From assembly GCA_033085395.1 (NCBI GenBank), contig JANQBS010000125.1:50713-114712 (forward strand): 64,000 nt of DNA, in the 5' to 3' direction. This document shows, one piece after another, positions 1 to 12,999 of the stretch. Within the stretch, counting starts at the first letter, position 1, and every line of letters starts with the position of its first letter. Source of the DNA: Xanthoparmelia taractica. Lineage: Eukaryota > Ascomycota > Lecanoromycetes > Lecanorales > Parmeliaceae. The translations under genes and the position numbers were made by a program. The notes under the pieces were generated by a model. That model was not told the origin of the DNA. It searched no databases and saw only the letters and a program-made list of their open reading frames with translations.

Positions 1-599
1 TAAGAATAGCGAGATAAAGAGAGTTAAACGATTCGATTAAAGAGTCTTCTTAATCTAATACTTTAAGTGTTAGAAATATAAATATATATCTCGCTTATAT
101 AGAAACCCGATTAGATATATAGAATATAAATAGTTATATAATATCTAGAATTATAATAAACTAATCTTAATAGCTTCTAAGACGTACGCGATATATAAAG
201 TAATAGATTATTTAATATATAATAAAAATTATTTATTTAAGATTAAAAAGAGATAGAGAATTATTTAAAGAATAAATTATAAAGCTCTATTTTATAATCA
301 TTTAAGAATAATAAATAAATTGTTTATTATAAATAAAGAAGAATATATTCTAATAATATTAAAAAAGAGAAAAGTAATAAGTTTAATATAATTATTTAGC
401 GTAATTATTTAAATTAATAATATATTATAAATATTATATCGTAGAGATAAATTCTGGCTAGCGCTATCTTTTAAGATTATAAGTTAATCGATTATTATAA
501 TCATCGCTATCGTAATAATAGAGATAGTAAATATTAATATATAAAATACTTTTATAGAAACTCTATAATAGATTATTTAATATTAAGAATTATATAATA
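1..599. other. AT-rich degenerate DNA, no gene seen
   Basis: This stretch is strongly AT-rich and TpA-rich with stops in every frame, like the RIP-mutated elements to its right. It ends at the Copia LTR beginning at 600. I could not match it to any of the repeat families defined in this window and see no coding region, tRNA or inverted repeat in it. Confidence 0.5.
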
Positions 600-743
600 T
601 ATTAAAATTTAAGTCGCGTGCTTAAGTGATACGTCAAGGCTTGGCAAACGCTAAGTTACGTAATCATATCTAGTTAGATTATACTTACCTATTATAGCAC
701 ACTTAAAATAATATAATTAAGTGTTCTATCTTATATTTTAATA
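600..743 (+). repeat. Copia family 1 LTR (5' LTR of copy a)
   Basis: A 144-bp LTR. Intact copies begin TGTTGAAAGTTG and end just before a primer site; here TG has become TA and many CpA sites are mutated. It contains the family's hairpin, CTTGGCAAACGCCAAG-like, followed by a CACGTG-like palindrome (here degraded), and GCACACTTAGAAYAATATAAYTAAGTGTTCT-type inverted halves. The following bases from 744 (GATTACAAGCTTGGG) are a mutated primer-binding site. Confidence 0.85.
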
Positions 744-904
744 GATTACAAGCTTGGGATTTATTTAATTAACTATTATAGTATAGTATAATCTTTCTCT
801 CTATTGTATTATAACTATAGCTATCTTTAGAAGCTTCGTCGAGTATGGATACCTTATCGCAATAAAGATATAGATTATAGAAGACACTACGATGCATCTC
901 GAAG

Positions 905-1048
905 TGTTAAAATATGAGGTAGAACACTTAGTTATATTGTTCTAAGTGTGCTATGGAAGGTAAGTGCGATCTATCTAAGTGAGATCACGTGACTTGGCGT
1001 TTGCCAAGTCTTAATATATTACGTAAGCACGCGACTTAACTTTTAATA
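905..1048 (-). repeat. Copia family 1 LTR (3' LTR of copy b)
   Basis: A 144-bp LTR starting TGTTAAAATATGAGG on the plus strand and ending CTTTTAATA. It is less mutated than the interior: the GATCACGTGACTTGGCG block with its CACGTG palindrome and the GTTTGCCAAG hairpin half are intact. The left flank 900-904 is the CGAAG target duplication. Confidence 0.9.
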
Positions 1049-1599
1049 CTTCTCTTCGCACGCTATCGACTCTTTATTTAAAATACGAGATTCGAAGATC
1101 ACGACTTAAACGTCGAATAGTTATTATAAAATTAATATATTTATATAAGAAGTAAACGTAGAATAGCAATAGTAAAAAGAATATATATATATATTTATCT
1201 TATTACCTTATATAAATTTTTTATTTTTTATTAAATAATAATTCTTATAGATAAGAATTTCTCGTTTAATAGATGCATACTAGATTCTCGTCGAAATACG
1301 ATCGAAAGATATATATAAGAGTGGCAAGTGATCTAATTGAAAGATAAATCTACGACGTATATACGATCGACTATAAGATCCTTAGAGATCGTTTAGAATC
1401 TTAATACTTAATAGTAATAATCAATTGTAATGTAGATTAGGGCGATGAGTCTTATAATATAGATCTATAAGGTGATAATATAACGATAGTACTTTTTTAA
1501 TAGAAGCTTTTCTACTTTCGTAAATAGAGTTACGATCGATGTTCTAATTCGATTAGAGATTGAAATAACTCGAGTTTATTCTTATAAAGACTCTTAATA

Positions 1600-3260
1600 A
1601 ATTTATTAATTATCTATTTATTAATTAATATATACTTAAGAATAATAATATCGACGATAACTTAGTTTCGCACGTAGTAATATTAAATATTAATATACTA
1701 ATACGAGCATAAAATTAAAAACTCTTAATTAGCGTTATAATATCTTAATAATTATAATAAATAATAATCGCTTAGATATATTTAATATTAAAATTAAGTT
1801 AATTTAGAAGTTCTCATAATTAGATTTATTTTTCGTAATCTAAGTTTAATCGATATATTTAATTTTATAAATTAAAAGAGTAATTATAGATTAACGCTGC
1901 GAAGATTAATTAATAATTATATTATCTATATTAAAGACGTATTTCGATATAAAATATTAAGTATTTTAATCTCTTGTTTAATTCGCGTCTATATAATTAA
2001 TAAATAACTTTAAATCTTTTTTAAATATAAGCTATTAATTCTTAATATTATTAAAATATCGAAAGATTCGTTTAATAATCTTTTAATTAGATTTATTAGA
2101 GTTTAAATTGTATCGAGAGATTATTAAAATAGCGTATATAATACTAAGTTAAATATCTAATATAGCGTATATAAGAAATTCAATAGCGAACTAATAAATA
2201 AGTCGATTCTTTTCGATAATTACGAAGTTATTATTAATAATATAAAATTTATCGCTAATTATAGATATAAGAACTAGCGCTAAATTTAATATATGGTACT
2301 TCTTTAGAAATTTCTTAATATAAATCTTTTATTTAAGATAAAGAATACGATTAACACGATTCTTAATAGTTAATATATCGAGATAATAGATATATAAACT
2401 TAAATTAGTTATCTTAAACTTCTTATTAAGCTTATTTTTAATAATTTAAATATTCTTCTTACTAATATTAATAAGAAGAATATCGTTTATATAAGTAATA
2501 ATAATAATAATAATATTAATAAATATTAAGAGATTAATAATATTAACAAATATTAAAAGATTAATAATATTAATAAATATTAAAAGATTAATAACGATAG
2601 ATCTAAAACTTAATTTCTTTAAGTAAATAGTTAAAGTATTATATTAAATTCTAGGCGATTACTTCAAATTATAAAATACTTTAATAAGCTTATATATCTT
2701 ATATTCTTGATTTTTAATTATAAATTCGATAAATTAAAATATATAGATAATCTCTTAAACTTTATCGTATAAGAATACGATTTTAATATTAATTTACTTA
2801 AGTTTTTAATTTAAAACGATAACTAATATAAAGATAACTTTATAACTTATAAATTTAATTATTAAGATAAAGATTTAGTTAAAATCGATTTCTTCTCGTT
2901 ATTCGAAATCTCGAATAACTTAACGCGCTTTATATTAAATAATCTCTCTTATAGATTTACTCTTAAATTTATATATTTAGCGATTATTTAAAATATATAT
3001 ATTTATAAGAAGATTTATTAAGATTTAACTTCGTCGCTTATAGTGAGCTCTTAATGTATCTTTATATATAAATTCGATATTATCTTCTTATATATACGAG
3101 ATTTATAGAATTCTAAGAAATTAACTTTAATTAATAGCGCGAGAAAATCTAATAAGATATTTTATACGCTCTCTAAATATCGAATAATTTAATAATTATT
3201 ATTAAATTTATTTTATTTATTAAACGAGTTATTAATTAAGAGATTAATATTAATTATATT
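1600..3260 (-). pseudogene. Copia reverse transcriptase / RNase H remnant
   Basis: Translated on the minus strand with stops ignored, this reads as the C-terminal half of a Copia Pol protein, which copies element RNA into DNA. The catalytic YxDD box sits at 2482-2493 and has become YIND, followed by ILL and a KKNI-x-IIKNKL stretch typical of Copia RT. Lower coordinates then hold the connection region (RIHYL, YIKKFLKKY), a LIYAILDI block with ISRYNLN, and RNase H (FKKDL, YIDAN, RYVFN). Frames are open only in short pieces; TAA, TAG and TGA replace Gln and Trp codons as expected from RIP. The first catalytic Asp is Asn, so this copy is inactive even apart from the stops. Confidence 0.8.
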
Positions 3261-4699
3261 AAAAATAGAGGCGTAGAGATTATAAAAAAAGTATAATATT
3301 AATTATCTTAAATAATTCTTTTATTAGCTTCGAATCGATTACTTATATAGCGATTAATAAAATTATCTTTATTAATTTAATATTAATAATATTTAAAAAA
3401 TTAAAAATTTCTTCTTTAGCGATAATTATAAATCTTTATTTTTAACGCTTTTTCTCTAAAACTATAATAAAGAATAAAAATTATTCTTATTTCTTAATAA
3501 TTCTTCGCTTATAGCGATAATTAATAATTTAATATTAATAATAACTTCGTCGCTAGGTTAAAAGAAAGTAAATTTAAAAGAAATATTATTAATTTATTTA
3601 ATATTTATAATAATCTTAATCTTATTATTAAATATAAGTATATAATAAAATTTATTTTTATAGCTTAATAGCTAACTCTTAATAACGCGATTCTAATACT
3701 TATTTTAAATATAATTTCAAAGAATAACTTAATAATATTTAATCTATTCGATAATATAAAGATATAATATATCGAGTAAGAACTTAATATATATCTTATA
3801 GAAGATAATATCGCGTTCTATAATCGATTAAATATTTCTTAGAATATTAATAGCTTAAATAAATTTTAATTAATACTTTTATAAAAGATCGCTCTATTTA
3901 AATATCGCGCTAACTTTATACTAAATAATAGCGTCGAGACGCTTAAATTTATTATTTATTTAAGCATTATCGAGAATAATATTTTTTTAAATAATATCTT
4001 TAGATATGTAAAAAGCTTTTATTTTATAATTATCGAATTTTATCTCGTAATTAAATCGTAGACGTATATATTAATAGTTATTATATTTTATATTATTAAG
4101 AAATATCTTAAAGATTATAAGATTTTTTTTATTAAATTTATTTAATAAGAGATAAATAATAAAGCGTAAAGTTTTATTATAAAGAAAGATTATTATAAAT
4201 TAATAATTATTATATAAGAACTCGAAGAGACTCTAAAGACTATTATAAATTAAGTTATTTTCGTGCTTGCTAGACTTAATATATTATTTATACGATATTT
4301 ATTTAATATTAATTATGAAGTATAATTTATAGATATCGCTCGATAAGCAAATCGAAAGATTTATTTTAATATATATCTTAGCGAGTTTCTTAAGATTTTA
4401 AACACTTAAATAATTATAACGTAAATACTATATTTCTAACGCTTTGAGATTAATATTTACTTCGAATAAAGTTTTTAAAAATATTAAATTAGACTTAATT
4501 AAGAGCTTATTATAAATAAAAATATTTTTATTAATAATTATTAATATTAAAGATATTCTTTCTCAAGTATTTAAGATATAAAAATAATTTTTTATACGTC
4601 TAAAGAAGATTTATTCGCTATTAATAAAGAGATCGCTCGAAACGAAAGAGAGAAAGTAATCCTATTCTTTTATTTATCTCTCGAAGATAAGATTATAAT

Positions 4700-5420
4700 G
4701 ATCGTTTAATATTAATTATATTTTTCAAAGAATTTATATATTTTTAATGTTATTAATCTTATATTTTAAATTAATATTATCGAAGTTAATAATTATTAAG
4801 TTATTAATAAGTTTATATATTAAGCGAGACGATTTAAAGGGCTCGAAAGTAATAAATATCGAGAAATTATAAATTAAATATTAAGTATAAACGTAATTAC
4901 GAATTTAGAGCGAAGATATAGTCGCTATTATAAAAAGAATAGTAACTTACGCTCTATCTAAAGACGTAGATATTATAAATCTATAATATGTATTAAATAG
5001 AACTTTAGAGTTAACGATAAAATTATAAGCGCTTAAAATATACGCGATAAAATAGTGAGCGATCTTTAATTAAGTAATCGCTATAGCGACTTTAGCGCTA
5101 AAATTTTAATTCTTATTCTTATTTTTATTCTTATCTTTATATTTATTCTCTTTAAACTTATTATTATTATCTTTTCGATCGCTATAATTATCACGATTAT
5201 CTCTTTCGCTCTAATTATTATCTTCCCGTAAGCGCTTAGAATTATATTTAACGTTAAAGTAAAAATCTCTTTTATAAATAATATAATATTTAATAATATA
5301 GATAAATATACGAAAGTTACTTAAAATAGTGTTATTTTGAATTTTATGCTTTATAATATTAACTTTAAAAAAGACGAGTGCGATAATACTTTAATTTATA
5401 TAATCGAGAGCGTCGGCGAC
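4700..5420 (-). pseudogene. Copia gag zinc-knuckle / protease-side remnant
   Basis: On the minus strand, the segment at about 5,100-5,290 reads as a short Cys/His cluster with Cys codons mutated to Tyr. It is followed by a very basic, Asn/Asp/Arg-rich tail (RDNRDNYSDRKDNNN-like) and a run of KDKNKNKN. This is how a CCHC nucleocapsid knuckle and its basic tail look after G-to-A mutation. The segment just past it (about 4,900-5,100) would be the protease start. The same block recurs at about 30,765-31,000 (plus), 50,880-51,100 and 58,970-59,200 (minus). The domain call is inference from position and composition. Confidence 0.5.
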
Positions 5421-6609
5421 GATAATCGATAGCGCGTATATCTATAAATTTAAAAATAAAATTCGTGAGATTAATTACTATATTAAGAAAGCGAATAATT
5501 ACGTAAGTTCGTAAGTACTTAATCATACTCTTCTTATTATAAATATTATAATATTAGTTATAATACTTATAATATAAGTTATATTAAAAGTCTAGCTCTT
5601 TATAAAAATAATATATTTTTTAATTTTATTAATAATAAAGAGATTTTTATTGAATTAATTTCTAAACTTTCGTAAAATATTAATAAATTAATCATTATAC
5701 GCTTAAGAATTATTTTCGTAAATTAATAGAATAAAAGCTTTTAGCTTTTAAATTATAAAGTTAAAAATATCGAAATTATAAAATTTATGTTCTTTTAGCT
5801 CTTTTTAGACGAAAATAAAATTAAAAAAAATCTTAATTTTATTATAAGAATTATCTTTGTAATAAGTTTTTATTATAATATAAGTTTTTCGATATACTCT
5901 ATTTTAGATTATAATAAGTGCTTTATTAATAATAATAATTAATTAAATAAATTTATCTTCGACGTAATATTAAAAATCTAATATTTTTTAAAAATCTTAT
6001 ATCTATCGCTTTTATCTTTAATAATTATAAGTATTCTTAAATATCTTAATTTTATTAAATATATTTAAACTAATTAAGAGCTTAATTTCTTTAATTATAA
6101 TACTTAGACTTTAGAATTTAATAAAAAGGTAAATAAGATAGACGACGCTAATAATATAAAGCGTGTTAGAAAATTAAAAAGCTCTTTTCTCTTAAAGATA
6201 GACTTTAATAATAATTTAAGAATTATTTTATTTAAAAATAAGAATCGAGTTAATGCGTGTAATTAAGAAATAGTTATTATCGTTATTAAAGAGATTTAAA
6301 ATAATTATAAGAATTTATAATATATATAAAAAGTCTCGCTAAGCTTTAAGATTAACTTAATATAATTTAAATTATTATTAATAAAGTTATTTTATATAAT
6401 AAGTTAAAAATATATTTAAATAAATTTTTTTTTAAAATTTAGAAAAAAAAGAAAGAAAGTTAATATATAAGCGATATTCTTTTAAGAGGATATCTATCTT
6501 TATAAATAAATATAAGTTTAAATATACTTCGCATTTCGAATTATTTTTATAATTAATTAATTCTCTTAATTAAAAATCTTATTTTATGTATTTATAAATT
6601 TTAATTATT

Positions 6610-8230
6610 ATATTAATCTTCTTACAAAATCGCTTTCTTATAATTTATTCTCTTTTTATTATTATAAAAAACCTTTTTTTTATATATTAATATTTAAGAT
6701 ATATAAGATAAAGACTAATTTTTCTTTTAATTAAATAATTAAAATTATATTTAATTTATTTTTAATCTTTATTATAAATATTTAGCACTTAAAATATTAA
6801 AAATTATTTATTTATTATCGAATTTTTAATATTATATAATAAGCGATAACGATATATTATTTTTTACTTTTAGCGTGTTTTACGTAAAAAAGCTAATAAT
6901 ATTTTAAAAATCTTAGCGATTATATAATAATGGGCGTATAATAATTATAGTATTTTACGCTTAATAGCGATTTGCGACGATTCTTAGCGATACGCTTTAT
7001 ATTATCTTAAATAAGATCGAATACTATTAATACTAATACGACGAATTAATAATATAAAATTAAATTAATAGTATAATATAGTACTTAATATTCGTATTAT
7101 TCTTATAAGCGAATTATAGTTATTTTAATTTAAAATAATTATTTTAAAAATAAAAATTATTTATATTAAAAAGATTAACGCGTAAAAGAGAAGCGTAATA
7201 GCGTCTAATAACGCTTAAAGAATTCGATAGTAATATAAATAGTAGTGCTTTAAGATATATCGCAATGTCTTTCATAACCTATATCTTCATTGCGATAAAG
7301 CGTCGTCGATGCTCAACGGAGCTTCTAAAAATAGCTACGGCTATGGTACGATAGAAGAAAGATTATACTATACTGAAATAGTTAGCCGGGTAGAGCCCGA
7401 GCTTATAACCTATCAAAATATAAGATAGAACTATCAAAATAAGAGGTAGAACACTTAGTTATATTGTTCTAAGTGTGCTATGGAAGGTAAGTGCGATCTA
7501 TCTAAGTAAGGTCACGTGACTTGGCGTTTGCTAAGCCTTGGCATATCACGTAAGCACGCGACTCAACTTTCAACACGAAGCACTACTATTTATCTTATTT
7601 CAAATTCTTAAGCGTTATTAGACGCTATTACGCTTTTCTTCAACGTATTAATCTTTTTAATATAAGTAATTCTTATTTTTAAGATAATTATTTTAAGTTA
7701 AAATAACTACGATTTACTCGTAAAAACAATACGATTAATAAGCATTATATTAAGCTATTAATTTAATTTTATACTATTAATTTATAATATTAATATTAAT
7801 AATATTCGTTTTTATTCGAGATAATATAAAGCGTATCGTCGAGAATCGTCGCAAATCGCTATTAAGCGTAAAATACTATAATTATTATACGCCCATTATT
7901 ATATAATCGCTAAGATTTTTAAAATATTATTAGCTTTTTTACGTAAAACACGCTAAAAGTAAAAAATAATATATCGTTATCGCTTATTATATAATATTAA
8001 AAATTCGATAATAAATAAATAATTTTTAATATTTTAAGTGCTAAATATTTATAATAAAGATTAAAAATAAATTAAATATAATTTTAATTATTTAATTAAA
8101 AGAAAAATTAATCTTTATCTTATATATCTTAAATATTAATATATAAAAAGAAAAAGTTTTTTATAATAATAAAAAGAGAATTAATTATAAGAAAGCGATT
8201 TTATAAGAAGATTAATATAATAATTAAAAT
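6610..8230. repeat. Large inverted repeat around a Copia LTR
   Basis: The leader of copy b (about 6,440-7,255, minus) and the leader of host copy a (7,581-8,400, plus) face each other across the 5' LTR and primer site (7256-7575), giving arms of about 0.8 kb. Most of each arm differs as expected for two RIP-mutated copies. However, about 6,610-6,980 and 7,842-8,210 are almost identical, including mutated positions not shared with other family members. The structure could form a long hairpin. Confidence 0.8.
7411..7575 (-). repeat. Copia family 1 LTR (5' LTR of copy b) with 21-bp duplication
   Basis: The LTR is 165 bp rather than 144 because 7411-7431 (TATCAAAATATAAGATAGAAC) is followed at once by a second, diverged 21-bp copy at 7432-7452. 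Removing one copy restores the usual length. CACGTG and the TTGGCGTTTGC hairpin region are well preserved. It ends in CTTTCAACA, the complement of the canonical TGTTGAAAG start, followed by the CGAAG target duplication. Confidence 0.88.
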
Positions 8231-8423
8231 TTATAAATATATAAAATAAGAGAATTAATTAAGAGAATTAATTAATTATAAAAATAATTCGAAATACGAA
8301 GTATATTTAAACTTATATCTATTTATAAAAATAAATATCTTTTTACAAAAATATCGCTTATATATTATTTTTTTTTCTTCTTCTTTTAAATTCTCGAAGA
8401 AAATCTTTATTTAAATATATTTC

Positions 8424-8574
8424 TATCATGGAAAATAATCTTGGAAATAATGGTTGAAAAGTCTGTGGAATTCTAACGGCCGCAGTGGCGGAGATCTGCT
8501 AAGAAACTAATACAAATTTGGCCTAGCATCCTCGTTCTTTCCCCGAGCCTTTGATATATAGAAAAATCGTGACA
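8424..8574 (-). repeat. Gypsy element 1 3' LTR
   Basis: A 151-bp LTR. On the plus strand it begins TATCATGGAAAATAATC (TG changed to TA) and ends ATCGTGACA. The block with GGCCGCAGTGGCGGAGATCT and TTCTTTCCCCGAGCC keeps a normal base composition although the interior beside it is heavily mutated. It pairs with 15411-15561. Confidence 0.9.
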
Positions 8575-10539
8575 ATATCTTACAATAATAAGAAAAATAA
8601 GCGATCTCGCTTACTTATTAAATCCTTAATTTAGATATTATCGAATTCGTATTGGCGATAAACTGCTAGAAAAATTAATGGTAGTAAGCTCACATTGGCG
8701 ACTATAAGTATATAGTGTAGAAGTAGTTAGAATGCTATAATAATTAACAATATATTATAATTATTAATTAATATCTTTCTTTAATAATTATATAAACGCT
8801 ATCGAGTAAAGGGAAATAATTCTCGATTAATAATACTCGTTAAGTTATTTGAATATAGCGGTGAGATAAGTAGATATAATGTAGTGTGAGTGTTATAAGA
8901 ATATAATATCTACTATAGCATTAAGTGTGATTTTTGAATACTTTGCGAAGATATCGTAAGTCAAACAGTATTAGCTATAGCAATTGTATTCTTATATTAT
9001 CGTACTAAGTCATTAGAATCCGTGAGATTCTTTACGTTATATTACTAATTATATTTAGGTTCGTATCTAAATTATCTAATAAGATACTATATAATAAGAT
9101 CTCTATCTTTTTGAATAACTCGCTTATTAAGAATTCGCTCTACTTTTCAGAACTTATACTTATTTATATTCTCTTTTATATATATACTATCTAATTAATT
9201 AAAGATAGAACGATTATACAAGTTAAAGTTAGAAGCAGAGATAGACTCTAGTTAAGTAATGCTAAAGATCGAATATATATTTTAATGCCCTGGAATAGCT
9301 AATTTGTATATCTATTTATCGACTTTCTACTATATTTCGAAAGAATCGATATACTATTAAGATAGCTTAATAATAATAATAGCAGCAGTGATGATAAGGA
9401 TAAAATAGCCTTTATGCAGTCGTAAATAAGCTCAATCGCTCTACTAAAGAAACATTGATTGATGCTTTCTATTATAGTAATATTTTTGATTTGCCTATAC
9501 AAATAAGATAACATTAGCTATCTAAATGCGGGTAACGATAGACTATAGTAGAGATATAGTGACTTCTCTAAGTAGATTAAGTGATCTATTAGATTAAAAT
9601 TCGTAAGTTAATTCGTTAAGAGTTTTATTATCAATCGTAATTGAGATCGAGTTATTAAATAATATTTATATTCGTGAAAGAACTAACGGCTAAAAAATAG
9701 AATTCTATATAATATATAGATAAAATCGTAATACTATCTCCGCTATTTGATTAATTCTCTCGCTACTTTTATTCGTCTAAGAATAATAGATAATCGAATA
9801 AAGTAAGTTTATTTCCAGCTTCTTAAAGAGCTTCAATCAAAGTTTAGAAAGAAACTTTCTATTACGATTTGTAAGTAAAATCCTTAAGATTTTCTAATTT
9901 ATAATATTAAGTCTATTAAGTAATATAGCAATCTATTAAACGATAGAGTAATTCTTTTTACTAGACACGAAAGTTATTTTTTTTATAAACTTATTTATTA
10001 TAGAAAGAATAATATCGAATTTCTCGACTAATTTTAAGAGTATTAAAATAAAATCTAAAGTGAGTGTATAAAACGATATTAACGAAGACTCGATTGACTG
10101 CAGAGAGCTATAAGGGCGATATCGGCGTGTTTATAGAATAAGGTATTAAGGGTAGAATCTAATGTACTGCCGGAGATATTTAATTAATTTATAAATATAT
10201 TATATATTCGAAATCTTCTTATAAGACTTCTCAAATCCTAAATAATTATCTCTATAAGTTATTTTAAGAATAGTTTTGATTATACTTTAAGATATATAAA
10301 GGCGCTACACGTTAGTAAGCTTGCTAATATAGAAGAAAAGATTTTAATATTTCTATATAGTGCCTTTTATGTGTCTATCACGAACGAAAGAAAAATTAAC
10401 TATAACGTTCTCGTTAATATTCTTATTTTTAGTTATTAAAGTAGAGATTCTAATGTAAAATAAGTCTATTTTATAATTATTTTCGAGATCTTTAAAGAAC
10501 GTAGAACTTATCTTTATAAGTATAGTAGTGAAGAGAGTA

Positions 10540-10860
10540 TTTAGCTTATTATACTTATTAGAAAGAGATATATTATTAACACTTATAAGTCTTAATAGTG
10601 TATTGAGAACGATATACTCTTTTCTAGGCTTATATCGAATATCGAGACGAAATTATTTAAGAAATTGAGAAGCTCTAATAAGACGAACATTTATTCTTAT
10701 AATGAAATTTATTAAGATAATCGATAATTATCTTATAATGTCTAGAATAATAGAATAATCTATTTCAATAATTATAGTATACTTTAATAAATCTATTAAA
10801 TACCTTATTTTCTTAAGCATTTAGATAAAGCCTGCTATCTCGAGTTCTATTAATTAATAA
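10540..10860 (-). pseudogene. Gypsy RNase H C-terminal remnant
   Basis: The minus strand reads as a clean run of the RT/RNase H tail: LRLIRASQFL-like text (here NVRLIRASQFLK), then a FRLDIRYKPRKEYIV stretch and an N-LLRL ending. These correspond to the common fungal Gypsy pattern of RASQYLSQF, LDxRYKPGKxHIVPDALSRL. Substitutions such as Gly to Arg, Asp to Asn and Trp/Gln to stop follow RIP. The domain would degrade RNA in RNA:DNA hybrids during reverse transcription. Confidence 0.75.
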
Positions 10861-10999
10861 TTGCATTTAGCTTGAGTTAATTCTCGAGATAGAAATATAA
10901 TTATTTGAATTGCAGTGCGGGAAGGTTATTTTGAGTCTAAGTTTAAGTTGAATTCTCTATCCTTGATATAAAAAACCTATACTTTAAAGCCGAATTCTT

Positions 11000-11900
11000 T
11001 TAAAGTATTTAAATTCACTTAAATTGATTTATTGAGATCGTGATAAATAAGTATAAAAGATTAAGATAATGCTATTTATAGACTATTAAAATTTATTTAT
11101 TCTAGCTTAATTAGTAAAAGTAATTTAAAGCGTAAAGAATAGATATAACGAGAATTATCTTTCGACGAAGCTTCTTTTAAAAGTCTTATCTTAAGATTCT
11201 ATAGAGGTGTTATAAGCTATATATAATAATAAATTAAGCTACGAAAATAATTAATTAAATTAAGATAATACTCTAAATTCTTAAGAGTAGCGAGATAATT
11301 TAACTTAATAATCGCTTTGAGTTTATTATCTATAGTAGTTATTCTTAAAGAATTAATATATCGATTAAATAAATTAATATTTAAATATCTTAGAAAGGTT
11401 TTTTTAGAGGCGATTAAAATATTATACTTAATTAGAAGTTAAAAAAGTATTTTTAAGTGATAGAGATGCTTAGAGAAGCTATTAAATTTAATAATAATAT
11501 TATTAATATAGATTTATGCGAAGTCTTTAAGAGTTCTTAAAATATACTTAATTCTTCTTTATACGTAAGCAATTAAATTTATATATCTTATAATTAAAAT
11601 ATTAAATGTTTCTTATTCGCGGTGAGTAATTATTATAAGTATATATTAAAAATTAAAATATATAAGTCATTAATAGAAGAAAGAAATTATATCTAATATA
11701 ATTAGGTGAGTGTAATTAAGTAGCTTCGAGATAATATTTAATTAAAGAGATACGAGATAAACATCTAATATAATAAGATTATTTAGGCCTTGAATATTAA
11801 TTATAGCCTTACTTTTTCTCTTATTATTAGATAGGATTTTTTAAACAACAAAGACGAGATAGCTAAACGAAGTTAATTATTTTATATATTTTAGACGACC
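11000..11900 (-). pseudogene. Gypsy reverse transcriptase remnant
   Basis: On the minus strand the catalytic box reads YINN (11499-11510) in place of YIDD, with KDFA and IYINNIIIKF around it. The downstream finger/connection text SKHLYHLKILF, ASKKTFLRYL, YINSLRITTIDNKLKAIIKLNYLATLKNLEYYL is at lower coordinates. This matches the fungal Gypsy pattern in which a SFLGYPSVxLLGQRVDxLGLTT segment follows the active site. Both catalytic aspartates are Asn, the G-to-A outcome expected from RIP, so the enzyme is dead. Confidence 0.8.
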
Positions 11901-12590
11901 TTAATATTAAAGAGCATTAAAGATTTTATTAATTATTATTTTATCTATTGGCTTAAGAGAATAGACCTTCGCTCTTTTACTACTAGATAGTCTTAACTAC
12001 TAATTATCTCGAAGAGAAAGCTTTATTTATTTATTTTATAATACTTTAATAAAACTTTTATTCTTTTAAAGAGACGAAAACTTATTAATTAGATTAATTA
12101 ATTGCTATCTTTCTTTCTTATTTCTATAAATTATTATATTATTAGAAAGCTTTAATTCTATTATTTATGTAGAGATATTAGTCGAAATATAATTTATCAA
12201 AGACGAGAAATTATTAGCTAAACTTATTGTTATGATAGCGACGAAAGTAGCTGCTTTCTTCACTTAATTCGAGAAAGATTTGAAATCTCCTTTAAATTAA
12301 TCTAAAGGCATTTCTATAGCAAAGAAAACGTTTTCGTAATCGACTTTTTATAGTATTCTTAGATGCAATTTCTTAGAAATATACATAGCATAATTAATCT
12401 CGTTTTTAACTATCACACCAGCAATATTAATATTAATTATATAAGTATATATAATTAAATTATACTGCTTTATAGGTTCGAAAATAAAGTCTCTATTAGA
12501 TAGATTTTTGAATATAATTATAGATAGGATTTATTAAGCTCGAGGGGCGATTATAAGTACTTTCTATACTCGAATTAATCGTTTTATATA

Positions 12591-12932
12591 TTAATTAATA
12601 TTATAAGTTATAATTTTAATAATAATATCATAACTATTAATATATACTTCGTTTTTGCTTATATTAAACATAATTTTTTTCGATCTTATAATATTATTCT
12701 CTATTAGTAGATTTATCTTTAAATTATTAATTAAATAAATCTCTCTCATAATATAAGTAAGGGCCTTATTATTATTCTTTTTGAGACCTAGAAAATACAT
12801 TAAAATAAGTATATATTTATCGATGTTATGTATTATAGAATTAAGTTCTTTAACACGTAGATAAGATAATATCTTTTTAATTTCCATATTAGGTAGAAGA
12901 GATAAAAGCCATTGCTTATCGATTAATATCAC
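12591..12932 (-). pseudogene. Retropepsin-like domain of Gypsy element 1
   Basis: An open stretch of 113 codons by chance of low stop density. It contains MREIYLINNLKINLLIENNII and a later KNEVYINSYDIIIKI segment. In intact fungal Gypsy polyproteins a similar text (REVHLVDNLKANMLIGxDIxG, then a GSC-containing strand) forms the aspartic-protease-like domain upstream of reverse transcriptase. The same segment is repeated at 16892-17188 in Gypsy copy 2, with similar length and about the same spacing to its LTR. It is not a free-standing gene: flanking sequence in the same frame carries stops, and it lies between the gag region and RT. The family assignment is from memory of the pattern, not a search. 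Confidence 0.6.
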
Positions 12933-12999
12933 ACTAATTCCTAAATTAGTATATTCTTTCTTATCCTTAGCTGCGTTTAATATAAATCGTAGTAAAATA

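Larger units (their letters stand above)
905..7575 (-). mobile_element. Copia family 1 copy b, complete, minus strand
   Basis: A complete but RIP-dead Copia retrotransposon of 6,671 bp. The 3' LTR is 905-1048 and the 5' LTR 7411-7575, both reading on the minus strand. Flanking 5-bp target duplications are identical (CGAAG at 900-904 and 7576-7580). A purine tract (GCGAAGAGAAG on the minus strand) abuts the 3' LTR and a GGTTATAAGCTCGGGC primer site abuts the 5' LTR (about 7395-7410). Along the minus strand one can still read a CCHC-like gag knuckle, protease/integrase space, reverse transcriptase and RNase H. It is inserted in opposite orientation in the leader of another copy of its own family, which makes a large inverted repeat around the 5' LTR. 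Confidence 0.92.

Noticed and set aside
600..1048. CRISPR-like or telomeric repeats
   Set aside because: The repeated 144-bp units are LTRs in both orientations, with element interiors, primer sites and 5-bp duplications; no regular spacers and no TTAGGG arrays.
12591..12932. Independent small gene
   Set aside because: It is the protease-like part of a Gypsy polyprotein, repeated at 16892-17188, with RT and RNase H text downstream on the same strand.
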